From: Metabacillus_B sp050107715
Lineage (GTDB): Bacteria > Bacillota > Bacilli > Bacillales > Bacillaceae
Reading direction: 5' to 3'
DNA length: 64,000 nucleotides
NCBI RefSeq assembly: GCF_050107715.1
Contig: NZ_JBNILN010000006.1
Coordinates: 1 to 64,000 of the forward strand
Shown: one piece after another, positions 23,853 to 33,054 of the stretch
Layout: every line of letters begins with the position of its first letter
How positions within the stretch are numbered: the stretch's first letter is position 1
Notes under the pieces: generated by a model
Seen by the model: only the letters and a program-made list of their open reading frames with translations
What the model was told of the DNA's origin: nothing
Databases searched by the model: none
Translations under genes and position numbers: made by a program

Positions 23853-24677
23853 TCAGTGATGTCTTGAAGGGACAGCAGCCTTATCAAAATTCGTGACAAG
23901 ATCCTTCAAACCGCCGGCAAGCTTGGCGCCTCTAACAGGCTTCCCATGTCCGGTCACAGCTGCAGATGGTTTTAGCTCCTCGAGTTTAGAAACGCTCTCT
24001 TTTGCTTCTGTCCAATGAAAAGTGAAATACTGCGGTGGACCGCTGATTTCCAGATCCTGAACCACAACGTGATAAAGGGACTCCTGTTTGACTGTTACAA
24101 AAGCATCTCCTGCAATCAGAACCCGGTCCTCTTCTCTTATAAATGACACATGGCCTTTCGTATGGCCTGGAGTATGAACCCATCTCCACCCCTTTAGAAA
24201 GGGAACTTCTCCATCCAATGGAAGCTCCTGAACATGCTTATCAAGGTTGATTGCTTCATTCGGATAGTAAGGCGAGAGCTTGGCCATAAGACCTTTCGGA
24301 AGCGTACTTCCTTCCGGGTAGTTTTCTTTCCCTGTCAGGTAAGGAATTTCAAATGGATGGGCGTATACAGGAATGTTCCAGTGGTTTATTAATTCAATAA
24401 TGGCTCCAACATGGTCAAAGTGGCCATGAGTTAAAAGAATAGCTCTTGGCAAAAGGCCGTCTGGAAGGAGCGACTCTGTAAATTGAATGATGGAGTCCGC
24501 TGAACCTGTCATGCCGGCGTCCACTAGCACCCAGTTATCCGTGGCAAATTGATCCTGAATGAGGCACACATTTACGATTTGAATAGTTCTGCAATAAACT
24601 CCGGGGGCTGCTTCTTCCACTGAGCCGCTATTAACAGAAACAGCCGGAATGTGTTTATAGTCTTTCCCATATTCCAA
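23853..24677 (-). CDS. MBL-fold metallohydrolase
   Basis: A 274-residue metallo-beta-lactamase-fold hydrolase. The metal motif is TLLTHGHFDHVGA-like (LLTHGHFDHVG near residue 82), with further ligands in HTPGHTKGHVSF near 170, DRVLIAGDAF near 185 and a final VTGHGKPVRG near 248. It is glyoxalase II-like in layout, but with no diagnostic substrate residues. The frame opens to 24734; AAAGGAG lies 9 bases before TTG 24677 (EYGKDYKHIPAV), the likely start. Cytoplasmic, single gene; substrate unknown. Confidence 0.82.
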   Translation of the reverse strand: MEYGKDYKHIPAVSVNSGSVEEAAPGVYCRTIQIVNVCLIQDQFATDNWVLVDAGMTGSADSIIQFTESLLPDGLLPRAILLTHGHFDHVGAIIELINHWNIPVYAHPFEIPYLTGKENYPEGSTLPKGLMAKLSPYYPNEAINLDKHVQELPLDGEVPFLKGWRWVHTPGHTKGHVSFIREEDRVLIAGDAFVTVKQESLYHVVVQDLEISGPPQYFTFHWTEAKESVSKLEELKPSAAVTGHGKPVRGAKLAGGLKDLVTNFDKAAVPSRHH

Positions 24678-24738
24678 TCTATCCAGCTCCTTTCGGTTCA
24701 GAATAGTATTAGTGATACCCGAAAACCTGCACAAATAA

Positions 24739-24765
24739 AAATCCGGCCTCAGCTGGACCGGATTT
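24739..24765 (-). terminator. Terminator of the DUF4083-like gene
   Basis: AAATCCGG (24739-24746) pairs with CCGGATTT (24758-24765). On the minus strand it is followed by TTTTATTTG. The stem overlaps the stop codon at 24749-24751. Confidence 0.75.
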
Positions 24766-24937
24766 GCCTGTTTTTTTCTTTTTGTCTATGCTGCTCATCC
24801 AATTTCATATCTAATCGGTCCAGCTGCCTTTTTGACCGGGAACTGGAAGGAAAAAAGCGGACAATGACCGCTGCTGCAAAAAAGAGAAGGCTGAAGCTGA
24901 AAATCTGAATAAGAATGTCTCCGGCACCGTAATTCAT
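24749..24937 (-). CDS. Small membrane protein, DUF4083-like
   Basis: A 62-residue protein: one transmembrane helix (about residues 8-28, LIQIFSFSLLFFAAAVIVRF) and a basic/acidic amphipathic tail (KRQLDRLDMKLDEQHRQK) that could form a coiled coil. This layout matches the small DUF4083 proteins common in Bacillus. It has its own terminator. Function unknown. Confidence 0.65.
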   Translation of the reverse strand: MNYGAGDILIQIFSFSLLFFAAAVIVRFFPSSSRSKRQLDRLDMKLDEQHRQKEKNRQIRSS

Positions 24938-25106
24938 CCTCTCACCCCTTACTCTGCATTATACCTGCTCAGGCTGGAATGAGGGAGGGGGGTTTTGAGG
25001 TATATAGGAGATTCTTGTTTTATTCTGGCTGAACCGCCTGTTGTTTTCATCAGCCGATGATCTGGCGCATGGAGCAGAGGGTTCGCGGTATCTGTTCCGA
25101 AAAGCC

Positions 25107-25625
25107 CTATCCGCTCCAGACAATTTCTCCGCATTTCTTTTCTTTATCAAGCGCTACTTCAAACTGATGTTTTTTATAAAAATGGATAAGACGGTCAACA
25201 TGATCCCAATCCCGCTCAGCAATGTCGCCGACGATATAGGGAATATTGTGCTGACGCGCTTTTTGTTTCAAATAGTTCATACAGATGGAGCCGTACCCTT
25301 TGTTTGCAGGTCCTTTAATGTCTCCGATCTTGATGGTATCTGCTGCTTTGTAAGTGGCCTGAATGGAAAAATCCCACATGCCGCGATAGGAAGATTCACA
25401 GTCATTGATCATAATTTTGCAGGCGCTCCCATCATCGATCGCGTGCACGATCACCCATTTGTCTTCCTTGGACTGGTCAATCCCCAGCACTTCACCTTTT
25501 CCATTTTGGGCAATTTCTTTCATGTTCGCCTGCATCCTGAAAAGCTGCATTTCCAAGTCTTCTTTTTCTTCCAATAGCTCTTCTGCGTCCTTTTCCCGCC
25601 CAGGTCTGGTCTCCGCAAGAAGCAT
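25107..25625 (-). CDS. GNAT-like acetyltransferase domain protein
   Basis: A 172-residue protein. The N-terminal about 40 residues form a charged helix (EKDAEELLEEKEDLEMQLF). The rest resembles a GNAT fold: GDIKGPANKGYGSICMNYL near residue 110 looks like the acetyl-CoA-binding loop, and VDRLIHFYKKHQFEVAL near 150 is the usual C-terminal motif. The frame opens to 25661, but TTGGAGG precedes ATG 25625. The substrate is unknown; a fused helical domain before the GNAT part is unusual. Confidence 0.7.
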   Translation of the reverse strand: MLLAETRPGREKDAEELLEEKEDLEMQLFRMQANMKEIAQNGKGEVLGIDQSKEDKWVIVHAIDDGSACKIMINDCESSYRGMWDFSIQATYKAADTIKIGDIKGPANKGYGSICMNYLKQKARQHNIPYIVGDIAERDWDHVDRLIHFYKKHQFEVALDKEKKCGEIVWSG

Positions 25626-25715
25626 TGCTATACGCCTCCAATCATTTTTGTTTTTTATCATTTATAAAGTATAAGCTCTATTTAAACTTAGGTGATGATT
25701 GCAGCCTGCAGGTAT

Positions 25716-25880
25716 TTACTTCCTGCATGGCGGTGAGGTGAGCTTTCTCTGCGCTGCCTGCTGCAGAATCTCGCTTGTCCCGCCGTTCCAGCCGGCACTC
25801 ATCAACACGTATTTATAATCATCATCGAGCTTTAACATCGCCCAAAAATATTCTAGCCGGACTCTTACACAATTTTTTAT
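25716..25880 (-). pseudogene. Possible lipocalin-like gene remnant
   Basis: On the minus strand the frame ending at 25716 contains VRLEYFWAMLKLDDDYKYVL, reminiscent of the C-terminal half of bacterial lipocalins (..DLDDDYxxALV..), followed by an unrelated tail. No start codon or ribosome binding site serves it and the expected N-terminal part is absent. A decayed remnant is the best guess; chance is possible. Confidence 0.3.
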
Positions 25881-26048
25881 TTTACAAGACAATCCATAGG
25901 ATTTCAAATCTGGAGGACAGCAGTGCGCTGCTTTTTTTGATGAGAAAAAGGGACTTGGAGCCGAAGCTGCTTCGTAAGAATAGAAGGAATTGGAAGAGGG
26001 GGACTCGAACATATAGAACAAAGGTCTGATGCAGAGGGGGCATCTACA

Positions 26049-28280
26049 ATGTGGAAAAATAAATTTTACCGGACTCTTTTCTATTCTTTTTGTTTCATTA
26101 TCATTCTTTACTCAGTTGGGGTCTTTGCAGTTTATTACATGAAAAATATGGAAATAAGCCGTGTTGAGAGAAACAGCAGTCAAAAGCTTCTGCTGCAGCA
26201 GGTGCAGGAAATGATGGATCAGCGTATTCAAGTAGCCCTGAATGGGATGATTCAGCTGGAAACAAGTGAAGCCTTCAAGGATTTTACGCGTTTTTCCCAT
26301 ACAGAATTAAAGTATTACCATATGGGCAGGGTACTTCAGGAGCTTCAGCGCAACAAAACAGCATTCTCCAACTATGATTATGATATCTCCTTGATGCTCC
26401 AAAATGATGACACGGTCATCACCTCAAAACACACCATGCCAGCCGACCGGTTTTTTAATGAGCTTCACGTGACAAAGGAAGCGAGGAGGAATTTCCAGAA
26501 TTTTGCGGAGGACACAAGCTGGTCCAGCTATTTTGAAACAGTCTTCCTCTCATTTAATGAGGACAGCGATACTTTTTCTTTTGTGAAAAAATATCGCATC
26601 AGCTATGAAAAAACGGCTCTGTTTTTCCTCTCGTTCAATAAAATTAACCTGCTGCCTGAGACAGAAAAAACGAAGAATACCGACCTGATGATTATCTCCG
26701 GAAAGGAGATTCTTCCGCTTGATTCAGGAGAAAAGAAAAACAGCGTTTTAAACAGGGAGCTTTTAACTGTGATATCTGAGAAAAACGAACAAGTTCCTTC
26801 ATACTGGAAAATAGAAAAGGATAACCGAATCATTCATACGATCGGCTCTAAAAGCCTGAAGGATGTGCAATTTGTATACGCGGCCCCTTTAAATGCTGAA
26901 CAATCCGGTCAAAACAGCCAATGGCTTGCGGCGGCCCTTATTCCTGCTGCCCTTTTGCTTGCCGGATTCGGCATTGCGTATCCGCTTATCCGTCATACGT
27001 ACCGTCCTGTACAGGAAATGGTCGCTGCAATTAAAGAAGAGGACGATCCAATGGCGGCTGGTGAGGATGAATTTGTTCTTTTTCAGGAAACAGCAAAGCG
27101 GATGAGAGAAGCGAACCGGGAACTGTCAAAAGTTCTTAAGGACAACCAGGTCCCTCTTAAAATGAAATTTTTATGGGATGCCGTACATGGTCTTCTGCCT
27201 AAACATCAAATTCTTCGCGGCATGGAACAGTTTCAGCTTGAGTGCTACAAAGGAAAAACCACTGTATCAATTATTGAATTCGATTACAGCCGTATGCCGC
27301 TTCTTCAGGAGGGAAGATCAAAGCTTAATGCTCAGGCTGTACAGCTTCTGAGGGAAGTTCTTGGTGAAGACGTGCCATTTGAGCTTGCAGAGCTTTCTCC
27401 TGGAAGATCCGCTTTAATCACAGCCGGAATTTCATCTGGAGAGTTAAAAAAGAAACTGACGGCAGCCATAAATTTTCTGGATTCTTCGATAAGCCGGCAC
27501 ATTACGGCTGCAATCGGTCAGGAGGCGGATGATTTAGCAAGCTCGGACCAGTCATTCCAGCAGGCTAGCGAACTGCTTGAAAACCGGCTTTCAGTGGAAA
27601 AAAAGCAAATATTATGCTGGGACGACCTCTCCGTAAAGTTAATGCAGACTTTTTATTATCCGCTTGAAGTAGAAAAAGAACTGATTCATTATTTTATTCA
27701 GGGAAAAAAAGAGGAGGCCTTTCAAATATTAAACCGGATACTGGAAGAAAACCTCGATGAAAAGAACTTGAATAAAACCGCTTTATCCCAATTCGTATTT
27801 GCAATGGCTGGGACGGTAAACCGGATTATTCAAACTTCTTCAAGAATTCCTGATGAAATGCTTCACCTTGAGCTTAGTGCCATTCGGGACCGTGAGACCC
27901 TGAAAGCAGAAATTGTCAGGACGTTCTCAAAGGCATCCGCTGAAATTACTTCTGTAAGAGAAAGTTCATCTGCTGCATCACGGATTGTCGCTTATATCCA
28001 TCAGCATTATAATGAAGACCTTTCACTGCAGGACCTTTCCGATTATTTTCAGCTGACGCCAAGTTACATCAGCACCATCTTCAAGGAGTATTCAGGTGAG
28101 AATTATAAGGAGTACCTTAATCGATTCCGAATTCAAAAGGCAAAGGAACTCCTCACTGACAGAAACATTAAAGTCAGTGAGGCGGCTAGTCTTGTCGGCT
28201 ATAATAACGTAAATACTTTTATTCGTCTTTTCAAAAGATACGTAGGATTATCACCCGGGCAATATGTGAAAATGGATTGA
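26049..28280 (+). CDS. Membrane-bound AraC family sensor-regulator (YtdP-like)
   Basis: A 743-residue one-component transmembrane regulator. Helix 1 is at about residues 9-32 (TLFYSFCFIIILYSVGVFAVYY), followed by an extracytoplasmic sensor (33-290), helix 2 (about 292-315, AAALIPAALLLAGFGIAYPL), a cytoplasmic linker, and a C-terminal AraC double helix-turn-helix (about 640-743: LSLQDLSDYFQLTPSYIST and VSEAASLVGYNNVNTFIRLF). B. subtilis homologues (YtdP, YesS type) sense extracellular glycans and activate neighbouring sugar uptake genes. It sits directly upstream of, and in the same direction as, the esterase/ABC importer operon, its likely target. A GAGGGGG site precedes the ATG. The sensed ligand is unknown. 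Confidence 0.9.
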   Translation: MWKNKFYRTLFYSFCFIIILYSVGVFAVYYMKNMEISRVERNSSQKLLLQQVQEMMDQRIQVALNGMIQLETSEAFKDFTRFSHTELKYYHMGRVLQELQRNKTAFSNYDYDISLMLQNDDTVITSKHTMPADRFFNELHVTKEARRNFQNFAEDTSWSSYFETVFLSFNEDSDTFSFVKKYRISYEKTALFFLSFNKINLLPETEKTKNTDLMIISGKEILPLDSGEKKNSVLNRELLTVISEKNEQVPSYWKIEKDNRIIHTIGSKSLKDVQFVYAAPLNAEQSGQNSQWLAAALIPAALLLAGFGIAYPLIRHTYRPVQEMVAAIKEEDDPMAAGEDEFVLFQETAKRMREANRELSKVLKDNQVPLKMKFLWDAVHGLLPKHQILRGMEQFQLECYKGKTTVSIIEFDYSRMPLLQEGRSKLNAQAVQLLREVLGEDVPFELAELSPGRSALITAGISSGELKKKLTAAINFLDSSISRHITAAIGQEADDLASSDQSFQQASELLENRLSVEKKQILCWDDLSVKLMQTFYYPLEVEKELIHYFIQGKKEEAFQILNRILEENLDEKNLNKTALSQFVFAMAGTVNRIIQTSSRIPDEMLHLELSAIRDRETLKAEIVRTFSKASAEITSVRESSSAASRIVAYIHQHYNEDLSLQDLSDYFQLTPSYISTIFKEYSGENYKEYLNRFRIQKAKELLTDRNIKVSEAASLVGYNNVNTFIRLFKRYVGLSPGQYVKMD

Positions 28281-28399
28281 AAATTAATTCGAATCAGCAG
28301 GGATTGTCCAGTAAGCTTTCTCCCTTCTGCGATTGGTATGTTCTGGCTGATTACCGCTTCAGGCTGCACCCTTTTAACGGGCTCTTGTCTTCGCTTCTC

Positions 28400-28434
28400 A
28401 GCAGCGGGCTTTCTCACCCACCCCCGCTGCTTTT
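28400..28434 (+). terminator. Terminator after the AraC regulator gene
   Basis: AGCAGCGGG (28400-28408) pairs with CCCGCTGCT (28423-28431), followed by TTT. A second hairpin follows at 28486-28508. Confidence 0.65.
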
Positions 28435-28485
28435 ACATGCAGTCTAACCACTTCTTTGGATCGAGCGATTTTTTTTGAATAAATA

Positions 28486-28508
28486 CCCCGGTATGCGGGG
28501 GATTTTTT
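28486..28508 (+). terminator. Second terminator-like hairpin
   Basis: CCCCG (28486-28490) pairs with CGGGG (28496-28500), followed by GGATTTTTT. The stem is short but has a good T-run. The stretch from 28510 to 28780 shows nothing recognisable apart from presumed promoter sequence. Confidence 0.5.
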
Positions 28509-28780
28509 ATTACCTATTTTCCTTCTTCAGGGCTTTTAGGCAGGCCCTGATTTAATTTGCTTTAAGGGTGTCAAGTGCAAGCAACAGGCTGATTTCAGAC
28601 TGCTCGGTTAAATAAAAACGCCCGCATTTTCTCCCCTGCAAGTCGAGTGAACGCCCCATTTTATATTCATTTCTTTTGATAAACCTCTATTTCTTACTAA
28701 TTTCGTAAAAAATGTGTAAAGGTACAGAAAATTGAGATAGTTATATCCTGCTTCTTTCCTATAAGATGACAACAGGAACT

Positions 28781-28794
28781 AGAAAGCGCTTACA
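28781..28794 (+). promoter_or_regulatory. CcpA cre-like site before the esterase/ABC operon
   Basis: AGAAAGCGCTTACA differs from the cre core TGNAANCGNWNNCA only at the first base. It lies just before an AAGGAGG site (28794-28800) and about 20 bases after a -10-like TATAAG, a position where CcpA would block transcription. Confidence 0.5.
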
Positions 28795-28890
28795 AGGAGG
28801 ATGATTCAATAACTCAATGTGCTGCTTGGATCCTCAGCCAGCAAAAAGGTATCTGTTCTGAAAGTCTTGTCAAGGGGGGATGGTTCAGTT

Positions 28891-29838
28891 TTGGAGCTTT
28901 ATAAACAAAAATTGAATGAATGGAACACCTACTTCCCGCCACTTACTAAGCAAGATGATTTTGAATTTTTTTGGCAGGAAGCATTGGAAGAGAGCAAAAA
29001 GATCCCATTAATGGCAGAAGATGGAAAAATAAACTATCCAATTCGCCAGGCAAATGTTTACAAAGTAATTTATAGAGGGATGGATGGAACACCCATCCAC
29101 TCGTATTTGCTTCTTCCGGATACACCCAAGCCTCACCCGTGTATTATCCGATTCCACGGATATGGGGGATCTAAGGGGTCTCCGGCTCAATACATGCATT
29201 GGCTTATTCAGGGCTATGCGGTTCTGGCAGTTGACTGCAGAGGACATGGAGAGACGGGTGATTCAGCCTCATATTCTAGAGGCCATGACGGTTCCTGGGC
29301 AACGATGGGTTTGGGAAACAAAAGGGAGTATTATTACTTCCGGGTTTACACGGATGCTATCCGTGCAGTTGATTTTATCATGAATCATCCGGCGATTGAC
29401 CCTAATCGCGTAGCTGTTATGGGAGCAAGCTTTGGGGGCGGGATCAGCCTCGCTATCGCAGCCCTTGACGAGAGGCCATGTTTATTCATCGCTGATGTTC
29501 CGAATATGTGCCACATTGAGCTCGCGCTCGAACAAAAGCTTGAAGGCTCATTAACCTACATTGAATCCTACTTAAACAAATACCCGGATCGAACGGATAA
29601 GGTGTTAACAGCTCTCTCCTACTTTGACCATTTGAACTTTGCAGACCGGATTAAGAGGCATATCCGCATTTCGGTCTCATTAAAGGATGTCATTTGTCCT
29701 CCCCTTTCGGTCATGGCTGTTTACAATCGAATCCAATCACAAAAGTCACTGCTCGTTTATCCGTATTCAGGACATGATATTGCAGCTCATCCTCAGCACG
29801 TTGACTCTACAATCGAATGGATTGCCAAGCATTTATAA
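28891..29838 (+). CDS. Acetyl xylan esterase / cephalosporin-C deacetylase family esterase
   Basis: A 315-residue alpha/beta hydrolase of the AXE1 family (carbohydrate esterase 7), which removes acetyl groups from short acetylated oligosaccharides in the cytoplasm. Motifs: PCIIRFHGYGGSKG (oxyanion loop), AVDCRGHGETGDS, nucleophile GASFGGG, Asp in SVSLKDVICPP and His in YPYSGHDI. The frame is open to a GTG at 28819, but the AAGGAGG there is 18 bases away. TTG 28891, 10 bases after GGGGGGA, begins ELYKQKLNEWNTYFPPLTK, the normal family N-terminus. It is the first gene of an operon with an ABC importer, so it likely deacetylates the imported sugar. Confidence 0.85.
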   Translation: MELYKQKLNEWNTYFPPLTKQDDFEFFWQEALEESKKIPLMAEDGKINYPIRQANVYKVIYRGMDGTPIHSYLLLPDTPKPHPCIIRFHGYGGSKGSPAQYMHWLIQGYAVLAVDCRGHGETGDSASYSRGHDGSWATMGLGNKREYYYFRVYTDAIRAVDFIMNHPAIDPNRVAVMGASFGGGISLAIAALDERPCLFIADVPNMCHIELALEQKLEGSLTYIESYLNKYPDRTDKVLTALSYFDHLNFADRIKRHIRISVSLKDVICPPLSVMAVYNRIQSQKSLLVYPYSGHDIAAHPQHVDSTIEWIAKHL

Positions 29839-29879
29839 ACCATTATTAACTCAAAAAGGCTATAGGGGGAAAACAGGAT

Positions 29880-31223
29880 ATGAAAAGAAAATGGACGAAT
29901 GGATTTCTTATCGCGGTCCTCATCATAACGGCTTTGATGGGAGGATGCAGCAGCACAGCAAGTAATGGGAGCGGTGAAGGTAAAAAAGATACTGAAAAAA
30001 TGACCTTAACCCTTGGGTACTACTCTTCCGGGACAACGGATAAAAGCATGAGTGAAGTCATTAAAAACTTTCAAAAGGAAAACCCAAACATCGAAATTAA
30101 AACACAGACAGCTCCATACGGACAGTTCTTTCAAAAGCTTGATACGCAGATAGCAGCAGGAAGCCAGCCTGATATTTGGCTTTCGGATGGGGTTTTTGTA
30201 CAGAAATTCGCAGAACGTGATGCGATTCGCGATTTAACACCTTGGATTGAAAAAAATCTAAATACGGATGATTACTACGGTTTTGATTTTAACAAAGATC
30301 CGGAAGGAAAGTACTGGGCCGTTCCGGAAGGCGTGCAAATTGCTTCTCTTTTTTATAACAAAGATATGTTTGATAAAGCTGGGGTCGATTATCCGACAGA
30401 AGAATGGACATGGGATGATCTTAAGGAAGCTGCTGCGAAGCTGACGCTGGATGGAAATGGTAAAAACGCGACTCAGTCAGGTTTTAATCCGGATTCCGTT
30501 TCACAGTATGGCTATTCTTTCTTTAACATTACGGAGGGCTGGTTCCCGATCTTGAAATCATTTGGAGGAGATGTCCTGGATGAATCCCTTCAAAAATCTG
30601 TAGTGAATTCTCCGGAAAATAAAAAAGCGCTTGATTGGATCATTGACGGGATGAACAAGGGCGTCATTATTGATCCGGTTGATCTTGAAAGCTTCCAAAG
30701 TCCATTTTCTCCTTTTCCAAGCGGAGGAGCTGCGATGGTGACTGGAATTTATGCACGGACGATGGCAGCAAATGAAGCCGGTCTTAATTACGATGTAACG
30801 TTGATGCCAAAAGGACCCGATGGGAAAAGAGCGACTTCCGTTATTGCAAACTCATGGGTAATCAGTTCGAAAACAGATGACAAGAAGGCTGAGGCTGCGT
30901 GGAAGTTTATTCAAAACTGGGTTACAAACGATGACGTCCAGGAAGAATGGGCAAGGCTTGGTGCAGCAGTTCCTGTAAAAAAATCGGTCGTGGATTCCGA
31001 TGTGTTCCTAAAATCCAGTGAGACTCCGGCAAACAAACAAGCGTTTGTCGACAGCTTTGAGTTTGCAGAAACCCTTTATACAAACGCTGTGTGGAATGAA
31101 TGGAATCAAAAGTTTACAGACACGATTTATCCGGCTTTCAGAGGGGAGACGACTTCAGACCAGGCATTGAAAAATGCAGATCAGGAAATCCAGAAGGTGC
31201 TGGATCAATTTTATAAGAAGTAA
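29880..31223 (+). CDS. ABC sugar importer, solute-binding lipoprotein (CUT1 family)
   Basis: A 447-residue lipoprotein. The signal peptide ends at LMGGC (Cys about residue 23), followed by a Ser/Gly linker. The binding-protein body has QPDIWLSDGVFVQKFAERDA near residue 100, AVPEGVQIASLFYNKDMF near 145 and an AAMVTGIYARTMAAN stretch near 285, matching family 1 solute-binding proteins. It delivers an oligosaccharide to the permeases at 31245 and 32223. It differs in sequence from the binding protein at 5736. Confidence 0.9.
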   Translation: MKRKWTNGFLIAVLIITALMGGCSSTASNGSGEGKKDTEKMTLTLGYYSSGTTDKSMSEVIKNFQKENPNIEIKTQTAPYGQFFQKLDTQIAAGSQPDIWLSDGVFVQKFAERDAIRDLTPWIEKNLNTDDYYGFDFNKDPEGKYWAVPEGVQIASLFYNKDMFDKAGVDYPTEEWTWDDLKEAAAKLTLDGNGKNATQSGFNPDSVSQYGYSFFNITEGWFPILKSFGGDVLDESLQKSVVNSPENKKALDWIIDGMNKGVIIDPVDLESFQSPFSPFPSGGAAMVTGIYARTMAANEAGLNYDVTLMPKGPDGKRATSVIANSWVISSKTDDKKAEAAWKFIQNWVTNDDVQEEWARLGAAVPVKKSVVDSDVFLKSSETPANKQAFVDSFEFAETLYTNAVWNEWNQKFTDTIYPAFRGETTSDQALKNADQEIQKVLDQFYKK

Positions 31224-31244
31224 TGGAAGGGTGCAGACAACCTT

Positions 31245-32201
31245 ATGAAGGAGATAAAGATAAGCAGTCAGGAGACCATCGTTTCTGTACCGGAGCCTAA
31301 AAGAAGCTGGTGGAATGAAGGGAGGAAGTGGGGACTGATCATGGTCCTCCCTTACCTTATTCATTTTGTGTTTATTGGGATTACATTTGCAGCATCCCTT
31401 TATTTCAGCTTTACGAACTATGATCTCCTCACTCCCCCTGAGTGGGCGGGTTTGGACAATTATTCTAAGCTGGCTGAGGAGCCTTTGTTTTGGAAGTCAT
31501 TCGGAAATACTTTGTATTTTACTGTTTTATTTGTCCCTTTGCAGACAATTCTCGCATTAATTTTAGCGGTTGCCCTCAACCAAAAATTAAAAGGAATGAA
31601 GCTTTTCAGGATGGCTCATTTTATACCCGTAATATCTTCCTGGGCGGTTATCAATTTCGTGGCAGATGCTATATTTAATCCCCGTTTCGGAGCGGGGAAT
31701 CATATTCTGACAAGTCTGGGGCTGCCTGCTCAAAAATGGCTGAATGATGAAGCGATGGTCATTCCATTGCTGGTCGGGATTGCTGTGTGGAAAGGCGTCG
31801 GCTATATGATGATCATTTTCCTGGCGGGTCTGCAGAATATACCCGGAGAGCTTTATGAAGCAGCTGACATTGATGGAGCAAGTTCCCTTAGGAAGTTCTT
31901 TAAAATTACAATGCCTTTAATATCAGCAACCACATTTCTCGTATTAATTCTGAGCACGATTCATACGTTTCAGGCTTTTGAACAGATTTATGTTATGACA
32001 GGGGGAATTCATGATGTGGCGCAAATGGGAGGACCGAACAACTCCAGTCTTGTGCTCATGCTTTACCTTTACCGGGAAGGCTTCTCGTTTCTTAAGATGG
32101 GCTATGCGTCTGCTATTGCGTGGGTATTGTTCGCCGTCCTCTTTATCTTTACGATGATTCAAGTCTTCGTCCAAAAGAAATGGGTGTATTACGATAAATA
32201 A
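31245..32201 (+). CDS. ABC sugar importer permease, MalF type
   Basis: A 318-residue permease with a cytoplasmic head (residues 1-28, including KRSWWNEGRKWG) and six predicted helices. The EAA loop YEAADIDGASSLRKFFKITM is near residue 205. Unlike the MalF-type gene at 7059, its N-terminal head is in frame. The ATG follows GAAGGGTG, 21 bases after the binding-protein stop. Third gene of the operon. Confidence 0.92.
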   Translation: MKEIKISSQETIVSVPEPKRSWWNEGRKWGLIMVLPYLIHFVFIGITFAASLYFSFTNYDLLTPPEWAGLDNYSKLAEEPLFWKSFGNTLYFTVLFVPLQTILALILAVALNQKLKGMKLFRMAHFIPVISSWAVINFVADAIFNPRFGAGNHILTSLGLPAQKWLNDEAMVIPLLVGIAVWKGVGYMMIIFLAGLQNIPGELYEAADIDGASSLRKFFKITMPLISATTFLVLILSTIHTFQAFEQIYVMTGGIHDVAQMGGPNNSSLVLMLYLYREGFSFLKMGYASAIAWVLFAVLFIFTMIQVFVQKKWVYYDK

Positions 32202-32222
32202 AAAGAAGGGGGCTTCGGACAT

Positions 32223-33047
32223 ATGCAGCATTCCCGTCAGAGAAAATGGACAGCTTATGTGATTATTGCCATCAGTTCGCTAATCATGGTTGTCCCGTTC
32301 CTAACAGCACTTTCAAATTCTTTGAAAACCTATGCCCAATACACGAAGGTGCCTCCCGTGTGGATTCCGGATCCAGTACAATGGAGCAATTATCCTGAGG
32401 TTTTTCAGCTGTCGAACTTCGGACAATATACGCTCAACAGCGTGATCGTCTCCGTCCTGGCGATTACGGGGAGCGTTCTCTCAAGTTCCATGATCGCCTA
32501 TGCATTTGCAAGGCTTGATTTTCCTCTCAAAAATACATTATTCATGCTTGTTCTCGGGACGATGATGATCCCGCCGGTTGTAACGATCATCCCGCAGTTT
32601 ATTATTTTTAAGGAGCTTGGAATGCTGGACACCCTCACCCCTTTATGGATTCTGGAATGGCTCGGCCAGCCATTTGGAATTTTTCTAATGAGGCAGGCAT
32701 TTATGAATATTCCGGTGGACTATGAAGAAGCCGCAAAACTCGATGGCTGCAATCCATTTCAAACGTACTGGAAGATTTTCCTGCCAATGTGCAAGCCTTA
32801 TTTGGCTACTTTAGCTATTTTTACTTTCCTTTCAAAGTGGAACGAGATCCTTGCACCTGCCATCTTTATCTCAACAGAAGAAAAATACACACTTCCGCTC
32901 GGAGTTCTCGCGCTTGGAGGCCAGTTCTACGGAAACGAACAATATATGGTTGCCGCTGCGTTAATGAGTCTGCTGCCGATATTAATCGTGTTTTTATTCG
33001 CAGAAAAATACTTTGTCCACGGTGCCGGCTCATCCGGTCTGAAGTAG
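32223..33047 (+). CDS. ABC sugar importer permease, MalG type
   Basis: A 274-residue permease with six predicted helices and EAA loop YEEAAKLDGCNPFQTYWKIF near residue 165. The C-terminal FVHGAGSSGLK is typical. GAAGGGGG precedes the ATG. No ATPase gene follows, so an MsmX-like shared ATPase from elsewhere is assumed. Confidence 0.92.
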   Translation: MQHSRQRKWTAYVIIAISSLIMVVPFLTALSNSLKTYAQYTKVPPVWIPDPVQWSNYPEVFQLSNFGQYTLNSVIVSVLAITGSVLSSSMIAYAFARLDFPLKNTLFMLVLGTMMIPPVVTIIPQFIIFKELGMLDTLTPLWILEWLGQPFGIFLMRQAFMNIPVDYEEAAKLDGCNPFQTYWKIFLPMCKPYLATLAIFTFLSKWNEILAPAIFISTEEKYTLPLGVLALGGQFYGNEQYMVAAALMSLLPILIVFLFAEKYFVHGAGSSGLK

Positions 33048-33054
33048 GAAGCGG

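Noticed and set aside
25041..25577. 178-codon plus frame over the GNAT-like gene
   Set aside because: Phe-rich antisense shadow; the minus frame has the ribosome binding site and GNAT-like motifs.
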